Assembly (NCBI GenBank): GCA_020026155.1 | Contig: JAHHQX010000006.1 | Location: 44,963 to 108,962, forward strand | Direction: 5' to 3' | Origin: Actinobacillus sp. | GTDB lineage: Bacteria; Pseudomonadota; Gammaproteobacteria; Enterobacterales; Pasteurellaceae | Length of the DNA stretch: 64,000 bases | Shown here: positions 1 to 9,572 of the stretch, piece after piece | How the letters are laid out: each line of letters starts with the position of its first letter | Position numbering within the stretch: position 1 is the stretch's first letter | Notes under the pieces: model-generated | Databases searched by the model: none | The model's input: the letters and a program-made list of their open reading frames with translations, nothing else | What the model was told of the DNA's origin: nothing | Position numbers and translations under genes: made by a program

Positions 1-700
1 CTAGCATGGTAACAGTACGTTTGTATTCCCCTGCTGTCATTACGTCAACATCCACATCATGTTTTTTTAAGAGCCGGTGAATATTTGGAATTTGGGCAAC
101 GACACCAATCGATCCTAAAATTGCAAAAGGTGCAGCAATAATCTTGTCTGCGACACAAGCCATCATATAACCGCCACTTGCCGCCACTTTATCTACCGCA
201 ACTGTTAATGGAATATTATGCTGTTTTAAGCGCATCAATTGAGAAGCGGCCAGCCCATATCCCGTTACCATTCCACCTGGACTTTCAAGGCGTAGCAAAA
301 CTTCATCGCCTGCTTTTGCGACACCAATAATTGCACTGATTTCTTCTCGTAAGGCAGCCGTTTGAGAAGCGGCAATATCACCTTTAAAATCTAAAACAAA
401 AAGATGTGGCTTACGCACGATCTCAGATTTCTCTTTTTTCTTTTGTTTTGCCAATTTTTTATCGGCTTTTTTCTGTTGTTTTGCTTCCTCTTTCAAGGTC
501 TTCTCATCTAAATGAAAACGACTTAATTTTTTGGTTTCTTCAGCAAATTTTTCAGATAAATCTGTGATAATCAATTCTCCGTCATGACTTGTCTGTTTCA
601 TTGAAAAAATGATCAAAAATGCGATAACGGGAATCAAAATAATGGTGATCAATTTCAGGATAAATAGTCCATAATCACTGATAAATATTGTCCAACTCAT
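1..700 (-). CDS. sohB: SohB, inner-membrane S49 family peptidase (partial, N-terminal part)
   Basis: About 233 N-terminal residues are present; the C-terminus runs off the left edge (the E. coli protein has about 349). The sequence starts MSWTIFISDYGLFILKLITI, a membrane anchor, followed by a Lys/Glu-rich stretch (KKADKKLAKQKKKEK) and the S49 protease core. Visible core motifs are LRLESPGG, the nucleophile motif AASGGYMMA, and EYKRT. The Ser in ASGG and the Lys in EYKRT are 52 residues apart, the same spacing as the Ser-Lys dyad of Bacillus SppA, so the enzyme looks active. Known family role: a signal-peptide-peptidase-like protease, multicopy suppressor of degP loss. The ATG at 700 has AGGAAAGAG upstream. 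It is divergent from pgsA. Confidence 0.9.
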   Translation of the reverse strand, partial: MSWTIFISDYGLFILKLITIILIPVIAFLIIFSMKQTSHDGELIITDLSEKFAEETKKLSRFHLDEKTLKEEAKQQKKADKKLAKQKKKEKSEIVRKPHLFVLDFKGDIAASQTAALREEISAIIGVAKAGDEVLLRLESPGGMVTGYGLAASQLMRLKQHNIPLTVAVDKVAASGGYMMACVADKIIAAPFAILGSIGVVAQIPNIHRLLKKHDVDVDVMTAGEYKRTVTML

Positions 701-899
701 AGGCTCTTTCCTAAGATAAAACTAAATTAAAATGAAAATCAAACTCTTTATCTTAATGATTTTTTTTAGAAGTGCAATTTTTAAAAGACCGATATAAATA
801 AATTTATTTTTATCAATAAAATCCCTGCTTTATACGTTTTAAAAGGGTATTTTTTGTTTTACAATAGTTCTCACCTGTTAGTCTACTTAGTGCCTAGAA

Positions 900-1457
900 A
901 TGAAATTTAATATACCGACAATTTTGACCCTATTTCGGGTAATTCTTATCCCATTCTTTATTCTTGTTTTCTACTTGCCGTTTCAATGGTCACCATTCGT
1001 CACAATGCTTATTTTCGGTATTGCATCTGTAACCGACTGGTTCGATGGATATTTAGCAAGAAAATGGAATCAAAGTACACCTTTTGGCGCATTTCTCGAT
1101 CCTGTTGCGGATAAAGCCATGGTGGTTACTGCACTTGTTTTAGTGACTGAACATTACCACGCTTTTTGGATCAGTATCCCTGCAATTATCATGATTGTTC
1201 GCGAAATTATTATCTCTGCCCTACGTGAATGGATGGCAGAAGTCGGAAGCCGTAGCAAAGTCGCGGTTTCTTGGATTGGTAAAGTAAAAACTACTGCACA
1301 GATGTTCGCGCTTGGCGGCTTATTATGGCGTCAAAGTTTCACAATGGAAGTGCTAGCGGTTATTCTACTTTATATCGCCGTGGTCTTGACTGTATGGTCT
1401 ATGATGCACTATTTAGTTGCGGCGAAAGAAAACCTATTAGAACAAAATAATTTGTAA
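900..1457 (+). CDS. pgsA: CDP-diacylglycerol--glycerol-3-phosphate 3-phosphatidyltransferase
   Basis: This enzyme makes phosphatidylglycerophosphate from CDP-diacylglycerol and glycerol-3-phosphate in the inner membrane, the committed step to phosphatidylglycerol and cardiolipin. The CDP-alcohol phosphotransferase signature D-x2-DG-x2-AR-x8-G-x3-D-x3-D is complete: D46, D49, G50, A53, R54, G63, D67, D71. Several hydrophobic segments surround it. The length of 185 residues matches the family (about 182 in E. coli). sodC follows 29 nt downstream on the same strand with its own ribosome binding site, so the two may share a transcript. The role assignment is firm. Confidence 0.95.
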   Translation: MKFNIPTILTLFRVILIPFFILVFYLPFQWSPFVTMLIFGIASVTDWFDGYLARKWNQSTPFGAFLDPVADKAMVVTALVLVTEHYHAFWISIPAIIMIVREIIISALREWMAEVGSRSKVAVSWIGKVKTTAQMFALGGLLWRQSFTMEVLAVILLYIAVVLTVWSMMHYLVAAKENLLEQNNL

Positions 1458-1486
1458 TCAATAGAAATAGAACAAGGGGAACTTAT

Positions 1487-2050
1487 ATGAAAAAAAATCT
1501 ACTTCTTATTGCAAGCGCTATTGGTAGTTTAGCATTTATGCAAAACGCAACTGCTGACACTAAGGCACCAACATTTAATCCAGAAGCTGTCCCACATATC
1601 CGTATTGATATGAATTTACTCGGACAACAAAAGGATACCTCTGTAGGCTACATCATCGCAGCCGACACCCCATATGGTGTTGCATTCTACCCACATCTTT
1701 CAGGTTTAAAAAATGCTGAAGGTTTACATGGTTTCCACGTTCACATGAACCCAAGCTGTGGTGCAATTGATGGTGGACTAGGTAAACAAGCGGGTGGTCA
1801 CTGGAATCCGACCCATGCTGGTCAACATTCAGTGCCATGGGATAACAATGGACACAAAGGCGATTTACCATCACTTTATGTCAATGCACAAGGTGATGCG
1901 ACTCATCCAGTTCTTGTCGTTAAAATCAAAAATGTCGATGAACTAAAAGGACACGCATTAATGATCCACGTTGGTGGTGATAACTACAGTGACGCACCGA
2001 AAAAACTTGGTGGTGGCGGTGCACGCATGGTATGTGGTGTAATCAAATAA
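1487..2050 (+). CDS. sodC: Periplasmic Cu/Zn superoxide dismutase
   Basis: Converts superoxide to peroxide and oxygen in the periplasm, protecting against the host oxidative burst. The signal peptide is MKKNLLLIASAIGSLAFMQNATA, with probable cleavage after residue 23. Ligands readable by family comparison: copper H84, H86, H161; bridging H105; zinc H114, H123, D126. C91 and C183 should form the conserved disulfide. The motifs GFHVHMNPSCG, GGHWNPTHAG and GDNYSDAPKKLGGGG are typical of bacterial SodC. At 187 residues it is full length. The SD AAGGGGAA precedes the ATG, and a clear intrinsic terminator follows the stop. Confidence 0.96.
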   Translation: MKKNLLLIASAIGSLAFMQNATADTKAPTFNPEAVPHIRIDMNLLGQQKDTSVGYIIAADTPYGVAFYPHLSGLKNAEGLHGFHVHMNPSCGAIDGGLGKQAGGHWNPTHAGQHSVPWDNNGHKGDLPSLYVNAQGDATHPVLVVKIKNVDELKGHALMIHVGGDNYSDAPKKLGGGGARMVCGVIK

Positions 2051-2073
2051 ATTCTATCTGCTAAATATATTCA

Positions 2074-2103
2074 AAGGCACTTAAATTAAGTGCCTTTTTT
2101 CTT
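2074..2103 (+). terminator. Intrinsic terminator after sodC
   Basis: The arms AAGGCACTT and AAGTGCCTT enclose a short AAATT loop and are followed by a run of T. It closes the pgsA-sodC unit before the oppositely oriented ABC exporter operon. Confidence 0.85.
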
Positions 2104-2118
2104 TTTAAAAAAAACAAT

Positions 2119-2146
2119 CACGCCCCAATTTTCTGCAAAATTTATG
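2119..2146 (+). repeat. Dispersed 3'-end element, copy 1 (single unit)
   Basis: The unit reads ACGCCCCAATTTTC followed by TGCAAAATTTATG. It lies between the converging ends of sodC and ybhR. It is the same sequence, within a few changes, as ten other units listed in this annotation. Confidence 0.7.
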
Positions 2147-2151
2147 AATTA

Positions 2152-3258
2152 TTATGATACTTTCCGACGGAACAGATACATGGCTATCGGCGTGGTAATG
2201 ATAAACAATAATCCCATGGGCCACAGATATGGAATAATATCGGCAAAGCTTGCCCCTTCAAAATAAACTAAGCGTAATGCAGCAATAGGATAACGAATAG
2301 GATTAAAAATTGTTGCCTCTTGTAACCATTGTGGCATTGATTCTACAGGCGTCATTAATCCTGAGAGAACAATCATCGGCACAAGTAATAAAAAGGAAAT
2401 TACGAGCGATGCAAGAATTGTGCCCGTAATCGTCGAAATTGCAATTCCTATTGATACACAGCTTAGCGAAAATAAAGCGATAAGTGAAAGTATGGTGAAT
2501 GGTGAACCACGTAAGGGAATCTTAAACCAAAATAAGCAAACGGCAAAAATCATCAATCCTTGTACTATTCCCACTAAAATAGGGGGAATCGCTTTTCCAA
2601 TAAAAATTTCACCGGGTGTCGTTGGTGTCATTAACATCATATCAAAACTACCATTTTCCTTTTCTCGAGAAACAGTAAGGCTTGAGAGAATTAAAACTTG
2701 AATCATGCTGATTGCCAGAATCATACCTGACATGATATACCATCGCGTGATATTATTTTCGTTGTAACGCAATCTTGACTCAATTTTTATCGGTGCAAGT
2801 TTGGGAGGAAATGCTTTTAATAGGGCTTCTACCGTATAATTGGTTGCCACATTAGCTGTAGTAATATTACGTCCATCCGCAACGATAAGTACTTCCCCAT
2901 GTCCATTTTGGAAATCTTTTGCAAATCCTGATGGAATCGCAATCCCAATCAATGCATTTCCCTTATCAATCGTATTTTGAAAATCCGATAAACTTTTGCT
3001 GTTACTTACTAATTCATAAAAAGGATTATGTGTAAAAGTTCGGATGACCTGCGCTGCTTGCGAACTATGATCACCATCGTATAACACCCATGGCACGTGT
3101 GATAGGTTGTAAGTCGCCCCATATCCAAATAACACAGCTTGCGCTAACGCAGGTACAATTAAAATTTTCCTCGAGCCTGGATCTTTTAAAAGTACAATTA
3201 ACTCCTTAATAATTAAGGCTTTTAAGCGTCTAATTTTTATTATCCACGATTGCCACAT
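2152..3258 (-). CDS. ybhR: ABC-2 type transporter permease, YbhR-like
   Basis: Inner-membrane permease of an ABC exporter, 368 residues, the same length as E. coli YbhR. It has an N-terminal membrane segment (about residues 27-47), a long periplasmic loop, then five hydrophobic segments from about residue 175 to the end with the ABC-2 motif SREKENGSFDMMLMTPTTP. It is the last gene of a four-gene operon (membrane fusion protein, double ATPase, two permeases) in the order of E. coli ybhGFSR. The start has GAGGACAAG upstream. Known for the E. coli system: drug and cation export; the substrate here is inferred only from homology. Confidence 0.85.
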   Translation of the reverse strand: MWQSWIIKIRRLKALIIKELIVLLKDPGSRKILIVPALAQAVLFGYGATYNLSHVPWVLYDGDHSSQAAQVIRTFTHNPFYELVSNSKSLSDFQNTIDKGNALIGIAIPSGFAKDFQNGHGEVLIVADGRNITTANVATNYTVEALLKAFPPKLAPIKIESRLRYNENNITRWYIMSGMILAISMIQVLILSSLTVSREKENGSFDMMLMTPTTPGEIFIGKAIPPILVGIVQGLMIFAVCLFWFKIPLRGSPFTILSLIALFSLSCVSIGIAISTITGTILASLVISFLLLVPMIVLSGLMTPVESMPQWLQEATIFNPIRYPIAALRLVYFEGASFADIIPYLWPMGLLFIITTPIAMYLFRRKVS

Positions 3259-3274
3259 ATCTTGTCCTCATCTA

Positions 3275-4399
3275 CTATTTTGCTACTTTTCGCAATAACC
3301 ACAAAGTGGCGATAAAAAATAATAAGGCACATACAGATAAAATACCGATATTGCGCCAAACAATGAAGCTAGGCATTCCTGATAAATAAAGAATTTTAAA
3401 GGATTCAATCGCATATGTTGGGGGCATAAGATGTCCAATCACGGCTAATGGTGTTGGAATACTGCGTAAATCAAACAAAAATCCCGATAAAATTAATGCT
3501 GGCATAAAACTACCAATAATCGCATATTGGTTAGCTAAAAATTGTTTTTTTACAAGTGCAGATAACCATAAGCCAAACGCTAATGCCCAACTCAAATATA
3601 CTATCGCTGTTAATACAAGTAGCGTTAATGACCCACGAATCGGGACACGAAACACAACAATAGAAGCAATAAGGCACAACATGAACCCAGCAAAAGCGAC
3701 AAAGAAATAGGGTAAAATTTTTGCTAAACCGATCTCTAATGGTGTGGCTGCCGAAACCATTAGGCTATTCATCGTCCCACGTTCGTATTCACGTGCAATC
3801 ACTGTGCTAGTCAAAAAACTTCCTACTAATGTCATAATCACTACAATTAAGCCAGGTACTAAGTACCAAGACGACCGATCTGCTTCGTTAAAACGAGCTC
3901 GGGTATTAATACTTATACCAGCTGGCACCACGGTTGGATAAATTTTATCTAAAAATGAAAGATTTTCTTGGGCAATGACATTCATTACATAGTAACGCGT
4001 GATCGCCGCTGCATTGGCATCTACACCATGAATAATCACGCCTAACTTGCCGCGACCTAGTGCTACGTTTTGCGTGAAATCCTGAGGAATATCAATAATA
4101 AGATTTACTTTTCGAGTTCGCATCAATTGCTCGGCCTGATGTTGTGACGGCGTCACTATAACGTCAAAATAAGGTGAGCCTCGAAATCTACTCACGATAT
4201 TTTCTGCTAACGCGGTGCGTTCTTGCATCACAATGGCAGTAGAAACACGATTTAAATCTAACGAAAGCCCATAACCAAATAAAATCAACATAAAAACAGG
4301 CACGACTACCCCCACCCAGAATGGCGAAGGATCTTTGCGTAATTGTTTGCATTCTTTAACAAATAATGTAAAAAAACGTTCAAAGGAAAAATCTATCAT
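3275..4399 (-). CDS. ybhS: ABC-2 type transporter permease, YbhS-like
   Basis: Second inner-membrane permease of the exporter, 374 residues (E. coli YbhS 377). It has an N-terminal membrane segment near residues 25-45, a periplasmic domain containing the DANAAAITRYYVMN stretch, and five C-terminal membrane segments with AREYERGTMNSLMVSAATP, the ABC-2 signature region. Its start overlaps the stop of the upstream ATPase gene by 4 nt (ATGA), which indicates translational coupling. GAGGATAAAAC precedes the ATG. It presumably pairs with the YbhR-like subunit as a heterodimer. Confidence 0.85.
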   Translation of the reverse strand: MIDFSFERFFTLFVKECKQLRKDPSPFWVGVVVPVFMLILFGYGLSLDLNRVSTAIVMQERTALAENIVSRFRGSPYFDVIVTPSQHQAEQLMRTRKVNLIIDIPQDFTQNVALGRGKLGVIIHGVDANAAAITRYYVMNVIAQENLSFLDKIYPTVVPAGISINTRARFNEADRSSWYLVPGLIVVIMTLVGSFLTSTVIAREYERGTMNSLMVSAATPLEIGLAKILPYFFVAFAGFMLCLIASIVVFRVPIRGSLTLLVLTAIVYLSWALAFGLWLSALVKKQFLANQYAIIGSFMPALILSGFLFDLRSIPTPLAVIGHLMPPTYAIESFKILYLSGMPSFIVWRNIGILSVCALLFFIATLWLLRKVAK

Positions 4400-6216
4400 G
4401 TTTTATCCTCTTTTGTTTTTGTATCTGCGAGTGTGTTAGTCATTTTTTGCTGTTGATGTCTATAAGCTTCTACGACTACCGCAAACGCCTGTTCTACCGT
4501 TTTGGCGGGCTTCCCATCAACTAAACTTTTATCACGGATTTGCTGCGGAGAACCCAGGGCTAAAACGTGTCCCGCATCTTGAATCAAAATCCGATCACAA
4601 TATTCTGCCTCTTCCATAAAATGTGTGGTAACGATTGTCGTCGTTCCTTGTTGACTTAAACTGGCAATTCGTCGCCAGAATTCACGGCGTGATGCCGTAT
4701 CAGCACCTGATGTAGGTTCATCTAGAAATAGGATATCGGGCGAATTAATTAAGGCGACGGCCATAGTCAGCGATCGTTGTGCACCAAGGGGCAATAAGCC
4801 TGCACGGGTATCACGAAATGCCACCAAATCTAAGGTTTGTAAACAGTTTTCAATGCGTTCGCGTAGTGCCTTTTTTCCTAACCCATAACTTTGTCCAAAA
4901 TACAGAAGGTTTTCCTCTACACTTAATAAGTCATAAAGCGAAAATTTTTGTGCGGCATAGCCAATTTTCATTCTTAACTCAGACAGTGCGGTATTGAGAT
5001 TTTTTCCTTCTAGAAACACCTCCCCTTTAGTTGGAGCCGATAGTCCACACATCATACGGAAAGTCGTTGTTTTACCTGCTCCATTTGGTCCTAAAAGTCC
5101 AAAAATCTCTCCCTTTTTAACTTCAAAAGAGCTATCCCACACGGCGACAAAATCGCCAAATTTTTTCATGATATTTTGCGTTCTGATCACTACTGGATTC
5201 TGGCGAATATCCTCAATAGGAATTGTCGGCAATGTGACGCTGTCACTTCTATTTTTTTCTGTAAAATATGGCAATGTCAGGGCACAATAAGCATCTTCTA
5301 GATTGGGAGGTCGTGCAATAATATCGGGAGGAAGAACGGTTCTATCCGCGTCATGTGCAAGTAAAACATTTAAAAACTCTCCACTTGGCACAACATCTAA
5401 GTAAGGACTTTTGGCATCTTCTGCCCGTACAAATGCCTGCATTTCACGATCAAATTGTCGCCGTTGTGGTTCATGAGGTTTTCTTGGAACCGCAAATGTC
5501 CGTTGTTTTACCTGCGCTTTTAATTGGGTGGGCGTTCCCGTAGCCAATGTATTCCCATTTTGCAAAAACAAAACATCAGCCGCAGTTTCTGCTTCGGCAA
5601 GAAGTGTCGTCATTAATAAACAATGCATTTGTCCATTTTTAACGCGATCAGCAATAATTTTACTGATTTCAATGCGAGATAAGGGATCAACGCCTACTGT
5701 AGGTTCATCAAGGATTAATAGTTTTGGTGTGCCAACTAATGCGCATGCAAGGCTTAATTTTTGTCGCATTCCACCTGATAAATGCTGCGCTTCACGCTTT
5801 TCAAAACCATTTAGTCCCGTCATTTTCAAGAGTTCATTAAAACGTTTTTCACGTTCGCGTTCGGGCACATTTTTAATGGATGCAAAAATCTCTAAATTTT
5901 CCCAAACTGAAAGCTCTCGATATAATCCCAATTCTTGGGGTAAATAACTCACAGTTTGAATAAATTCATCATTTGTTAAATCAGGGGAAATACCAAAAAT
6001 CTCAATCGTGCCAGAGGTAGGCGTTTGAATACCTGCGACTAAAGAGGCAAAGGTAGATTTCCCTGCTCCATCGGGCCCCGCAACCGCATGTATTGCAGGC
6101 ACGCCTTTGATAACATAATTTAAATTCGTCAATGCGTGTATGGTCGTATTTTTAGCAAGCCCCTTAAAGTCTTTGCAAACGTCATGCATAACAAGAACAG
6201 GCGCATTGAAATCCAT
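4396..6216 (-). CDS. ybhF: Double-ATPase subunit of ABC exporter, YbhF-like
   Basis: Cytoplasmic ATPase with two nucleotide-binding domains in one chain of 606 residues (E. coli YbhF 578). Domain 1 (about residues 10-240) has Walker A GPDGAGKST, signature LSGGMRQKLSLA and Walker B LLILDEPTVGVDP. Domain 2 (about 350-585) has Walker A GPNGAGKTT, a degenerate signature LPLGAQRSL instead of LSGGQ, and Walker B ILFLDEPTSGAD. The GPDGAGK and LPLG variants also occur in E. coli YbhF, so they identify the family rather than a defect. The gene starts 2 nt after the end of ybhG. No CecR/YbiH-type regulator gene is visible nearby, unlike in E. coli. Confidence 0.88.
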   Translation of the reverse strand: MDFNAPVLVMHDVCKDFKGLAKNTTIHALTNLNYVIKGVPAIHAVAGPDGAGKSTFASLVAGIQTPTSGTIEIFGISPDLTNDEFIQTVSYLPQELGLYRELSVWENLEIFASIKNVPEREREKRFNELLKMTGLNGFEKREAQHLSGGMRQKLSLACALVGTPKLLILDEPTVGVDPLSRIEISKIIADRVKNGQMHCLLMTTLLAEAETAADVLFLQNGNTLATGTPTQLKAQVKQRTFAVPRKPHEPQRRQFDREMQAFVRAEDAKSPYLDVVPSGEFLNVLLAHDADRTVLPPDIIARPPNLEDAYCALTLPYFTEKNRSDSVTLPTIPIEDIRQNPVVIRTQNIMKKFGDFVAVWDSSFEVKKGEIFGLLGPNGAGKTTTFRMMCGLSAPTKGEVFLEGKNLNTALSELRMKIGYAAQKFSLYDLLSVEENLLYFGQSYGLGKKALRERIENCLQTLDLVAFRDTRAGLLPLGAQRSLTMAVALINSPDILFLDEPTSGADTASRREFWRRIASLSQQGTTTIVTTHFMEEAEYCDRILIQDAGHVLALGSPQQIRDKSLVDGKPAKTVEQAFAVVVEAYRHQQQKMTNTLADTKTKEDKT

Positions 6217-6218
6217 AA

Positions 6219-7202
6219 TTATTCCCCGTCATCAAAATCCACTGTAATCGGCTGACCAAGTTTTAAAAGATTATTTGGATCGGGTAGCGTGAGTCGTACT
6301 TCATAAACTAGCAATGTGCGTAGATCCTGTGTTTGAACAGTCTTAGGTGTAAACTCAGCTTTATCTGAAACACTCGCAACCGTCGCTGTCATAGGACTTG
6401 TGGTATCTGTTAACACCGTAGCTTTATCGCCTGGATGAACATAACGCAATTGCGGTTCCGAAACATATACGCGCAGACGTTTTGGGGTGATAATTGAAAT
6501 ATCATAAATAATGCGATTAGGGGCTGCCATATCTCCATTTTCAGCCAATCGCCCGCGGATCAATCCATCGACCGGTGCAATCAATTTACCTCCTACATCC
6601 AAATTATAATTTGCCAATGCAAGACGGCTTTGTGCTTGGGCTAATTCTGCTTTTGCCGCTTTAATTTGATCTGGTCTTAGACCTGCTTGTAAGATGGCAT
6701 ATTGCGCTTTAGCACTTGCAAGCTCAGCAACTAGCCCATCATAAGTATATTTTGCTGTATCATAGTTTTGCTCGCTTGCGGATTGTTTTTTATAAAGATC
6801 GGTCATACGTTTTAAAGTTAACTTCGCTAATGCTACTTTACTTTCCAGTGCAGTTACGGCGGCTTTACCTTTTTCGATATCTTCTTTTCTAAATCCTGCT
6901 TTTGCTAAATCATAATTAGCTTGCGCTTGTTTTACGAGATCTTGGGCAGTATCACGCTCTAAAATGAGCGGACGCGGATCAAGAACACCCAAGATATCGC
7001 CCTTCTTCACCATCGTGCCTTCTTCTACATTCAATGTTTGAATCCGTCCTGGAATTTGAAAAGATAACGCAACCGTTCGCGTATCCACATTTCCCCATGC
7101 GCGATATGGCGGAGTTTTGGTACTAAAAAGATAAGCACAGATGAAGAATAAACAAATTAGAACCCCAATAAAAATGAGAAAGGCGAGCAGTTTTTTAGTC
7201 AT
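6219..7202 (-). CDS. ybhG: HlyD-family membrane fusion protein, YbhG-like
   Basis: Periplasmic adaptor of the exporter, anchored by one N-terminal membrane segment (about residues 5-28), 327 residues (E. coli YbhG 332). A split biotinyl-lipoyl-like domain is visible (PGRIQTLNVEEGTMVKKGD, later GGKLIAPVDGLIRGRLAENG). It flanks a long Ala/Lys-rich alpha-helical hairpin with strong coiled-coil character (about 80-200). First gene of the exporter operon, with AGGAGAATTTTA upstream of the ATG. The promoter must lie in the 7203-7330 interval; I see no convincing regulator site there. Confidence 0.87.
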   Translation of the reverse strand: MTKKLLAFLIFIGVLICLFFICAYLFSTKTPPYRAWGNVDTRTVALSFQIPGRIQTLNVEEGTMVKKGDILGVLDPRPLILERDTAQDLVKQAQANYDLAKAGFRKEDIEKGKAAVTALESKVALAKLTLKRMTDLYKKQSASEQNYDTAKYTYDGLVAELASAKAQYAILQAGLRPDQIKAAKAELAQAQSRLALANYNLDVGGKLIAPVDGLIRGRLAENGDMAAPNRIIYDISIITPKRLRVYVSEPQLRYVHPGDKATVLTDTTSPMTATVASVSDKAEFTPKTVQTQDLRTLLVYEVRLTLPDPNNLLKLGQPITVDFDDGE

Positions 7203-7332
7203 TAAAATTCTCCTAAAAGATTTAGTGACGGCAAGAAAAGTCGATGTCTGAAATAACTAGCAATAACGTACTAAATACTACTCTTTTTTTGTACAAAATA
7301 AAGCAGTTAGCCTAAAAATCTCAAGGAAGGAA

Positions 7333-7360
7333 ATAAATTTTACGGAAAATCGGGGCGTGA
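7333..7360 (-). repeat. Dispersed 3'-end element, copy 2
   Basis: On the minus strand it reads TCACGCCCCGATTTTCCGTA followed by AAATTTAT. It lies just beyond the terminator of pta, in the same orientation as pta, upstream of the ybhG-like gene. Confidence 0.7.
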
Positions 7361-7363
7361 AAT

Positions 7364-7396
7364 AAAAAAACCGCATAGGCTTACGCTTATGCGGTT
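7364..7396 (-). terminator. Intrinsic terminator after pta
   Basis: Arms AACCGCATA and TATGCGGTT with a short loop. On the minus strand a run of seven T follows. Confidence 0.85.
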
Positions 7397-7415
7397 GATA
7401 AAGAAATAATCTAAA

Positions 7416-9557
7416 TTATTCTTGGGTTGCTTGAATTGCAGTTAAAGCAATGGTGTAAACGATATCGTCTACAAGTGCACCACGAGATAAATCGTTCACT
7501 GGTTTACGCATACCTTGTAACATTGGACCGATTGAGATTAAGTCCGCAGAACGTTGTACTGCTTTATAAACAGTGTTACCTGTATTTAGATCAGGGAATA
7601 CGAACACTGTTGCTTGACCAGCTACTTTAGAGTTTGGTGCTTTAGCACGCGCAACATCTGCCATTACCGCTGCATCGTATTGTAGTGGACCATCAATAAG
7701 AAGATCTGGACGTTTTTCTTGTGCAATGCGAGTTGCTTCTTTCACTTTTTCTACGTCTGCACCGCTACCTGAAGTACCAGTTGAGTAAGAAATCATTGCA
7801 ACACGTGGGTCGATACCAAATGCTTTCGCAGAATCTGCTGATTGGATTGCAATTTCTGCTAATTGTTCAGCTGTTGGATCTGGGTTAACTGCACAGTCAC
7901 CGTATACCAATACTTGGTCTGGTAATAACATGAAGAAGATAGAAGAAATAATTGAGCTACCTGGTGCAGTTTTGATGATTTGCATCGGTGGACGGATTGT
8001 ATTTGCAGTAGTGTGAACTGCACCTGATACTAAACCATCAACTTCGCCTGCTTCTAACATCATAGTACCAAGCACTACGGTATCTTTTAATTGTTCACGT
8101 GCAAGTTCTGGTGTCATACCTTTTTTCGCACGAAGTTCAACTAAACGAGCAACGTAATCTTCTTGTACTTTTGCAGGATCGATAACAGTGATACCTTCAA
8201 CTAAGCTTACGCCTTGTTCTTTAGCAACACGTTCAACGTTTGCAGGATCTGCTAAAAGTACACATTCTGCAATACCACGCTCTGCACAAAGTACAGCTGC
8301 TTTAATTGTACGAGGTTCATCCCCTTCTGGAAGAACAATACGTTTATGCGCATTACGTGCAGCTTCAGTTAAGTTGAAACGGAATGCTGGCGGAGATAAA
8401 CGCGCATCGCGTTGCATACCTGCTGTTAATGTATCGATTAAGCTTGCTGGTAAGTGTTTGCTGATGTATGCACGGATAGTATCAATGCGTGCCTTATCTT
8501 CTACTGGTACTTCAAGATTGAAGTTTTGTAATGCTAATGCAGTTTGCCAAGAGCTACCTTCAACGCGAACTACTGGAAGTGCGTTTGCTTCAAAGACTGG
8601 AGCGCAAAGTTTTTGTACGTCTTTTTCAAGTTTGAAACCGCCAGTTAATAGAATACCTGCTAATTTCACACCTTTGCTAACCATTAATGCTGCTGCAGTA
8701 AGAACATCTGCACGATCACCAGAAGTTACGATTAAGCTACCATCTTTAAAGTGTTCAAGCATATTTGGTAAGCTACGTGCACAGAACACGATGTTACTAA
8801 TACGGCAATCAGCAATTGCGCCTTCATTGATAATGCTTGCATCTAAGTAATCTACGAGATCGATAGTACGAGTAGAAATGAGATCAGCATTCCAGTGAAT
8901 AGCCGCAAGAAGTTTGATTGGGCTTTTCGCAAATACGTGTGAAAACTCTAATTCGCTACCTTGATTGTGTTGGTTAGTACCGAAAATTTCACTTAAATCT
9001 GGACGAGTACGGCAAGCATTATCTACAGGTGCGTTTACTTTATTTACGATCACACCAAGGATATCTGGGTTATTTTTACCACCAAATTCGCTTGCAATTG
9101 CTTCAACGCGAGTTTTTAATTCTTCCGCAGTGTCATCAAGTGGCGCAGCAACGAAGATCATATCTGCGTCAAGTGCTTGTGCCATTGCATAGTTTAATTT
9201 ATTTGCGTAAGATTTTTTCGCAGTCGGTACAACACCTTCAATCACAACGACATCTTTGCCTTTGCTTAATTGTTGGAATTTATCAACAATTTTTTCCATT
9301 AAAACATCAGACTGATCATTTGCGATATATTGTTCCGCACATTCTAAAGAGAATGGTTCAACTGTTTCGATATCAGTTGTGGTACGAACAATCGCAGTAC
9401 CGCGATCAAGCACATCTTCACAGCAACGTGGATCTGCGATAGGTTTCATAAAACCTAATTTTGCCCCTTTTGCTTCTAAAGATTGAAGTAATCCCAGGCT
9501 TATACTTGTTAAGCCAACCCCGTTACTAACAGGAATAAGAATAATCGTTCTTGACAT
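7416..9557 (-). CDS. pta: Phosphate acetyltransferase (long form)
   Basis: Interconverts acetyl-CoA and acetyl phosphate; with AckA it forms the acetate overflow and ATP-generating pathway in the cytoplasm. At 713 residues it is the long enterobacterial/Pasteurellaceae form. It has an N-terminal P-loop-like domain (PVSNGVGLTSISLGLL), a DRTGG middle domain (about 210-330) and the C-terminal PTA catalytic domain (about 385-710) with LPEGDEPRTIKAA, GEVDGLVSGAVHTTANT and ISYSTGTSGSG. It lies 65 nt downstream of ackA, but an intrinsic hairpin sits in that gap, so pta expression may be set by partial readthrough or a separate promoter. The SD is AAAAAGG. Confidence 0.97.
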   Translation of the reverse strand: MSRTIILIPVSNGVGLTSISLGLLQSLEAKGAKLGFMKPIADPRCCEDVLDRGTAIVRTTTDIETVEPFSLECAEQYIANDQSDVLMEKIVDKFQQLSKGKDVVVIEGVVPTAKKSYANKLNYAMAQALDADMIFVAAPLDDTAEELKTRVEAIASEFGGKNNPDILGVIVNKVNAPVDNACRTRPDLSEIFGTNQHNQGSELEFSHVFAKSPIKLLAAIHWNADLISTRTIDLVDYLDASIINEGAIADCRISNIVFCARSLPNMLEHFKDGSLIVTSGDRADVLTAAALMVSKGVKLAGILLTGGFKLEKDVQKLCAPVFEANALPVVRVEGSSWQTALALQNFNLEVPVEDKARIDTIRAYISKHLPASLIDTLTAGMQRDARLSPPAFRFNLTEAARNAHKRIVLPEGDEPRTIKAAVLCAERGIAECVLLADPANVERVAKEQGVSLVEGITVIDPAKVQEDYVARLVELRAKKGMTPELAREQLKDTVVLGTMMLEAGEVDGLVSGAVHTTANTIRPPMQIIKTAPGSSIISSIFFMLLPDQVLVYGDCAVNPDPTAEQLAEIAIQSADSAKAFGIDPRVAMISYSTGTSGSGADVEKVKEATRIAQEKRPDLLIDGPLQYDAAVMADVARAKAPNSKVAGQATVFVFPDLNTGNTVYKAVQRSADLISIGPMLQGMRKPVNDLSRGALVDDIVYTIALTAIQATQE

Positions 9558-9572
9558 AATAAAACCTTTTTT

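Noticed and set aside
8188..8850. A 220-codon frame on the plus strand inside pta
   Set aside because: It is the antisense shadow of a well-conserved gene; its sequence (Ser/Ala/Thr-rich) matches no family I know.
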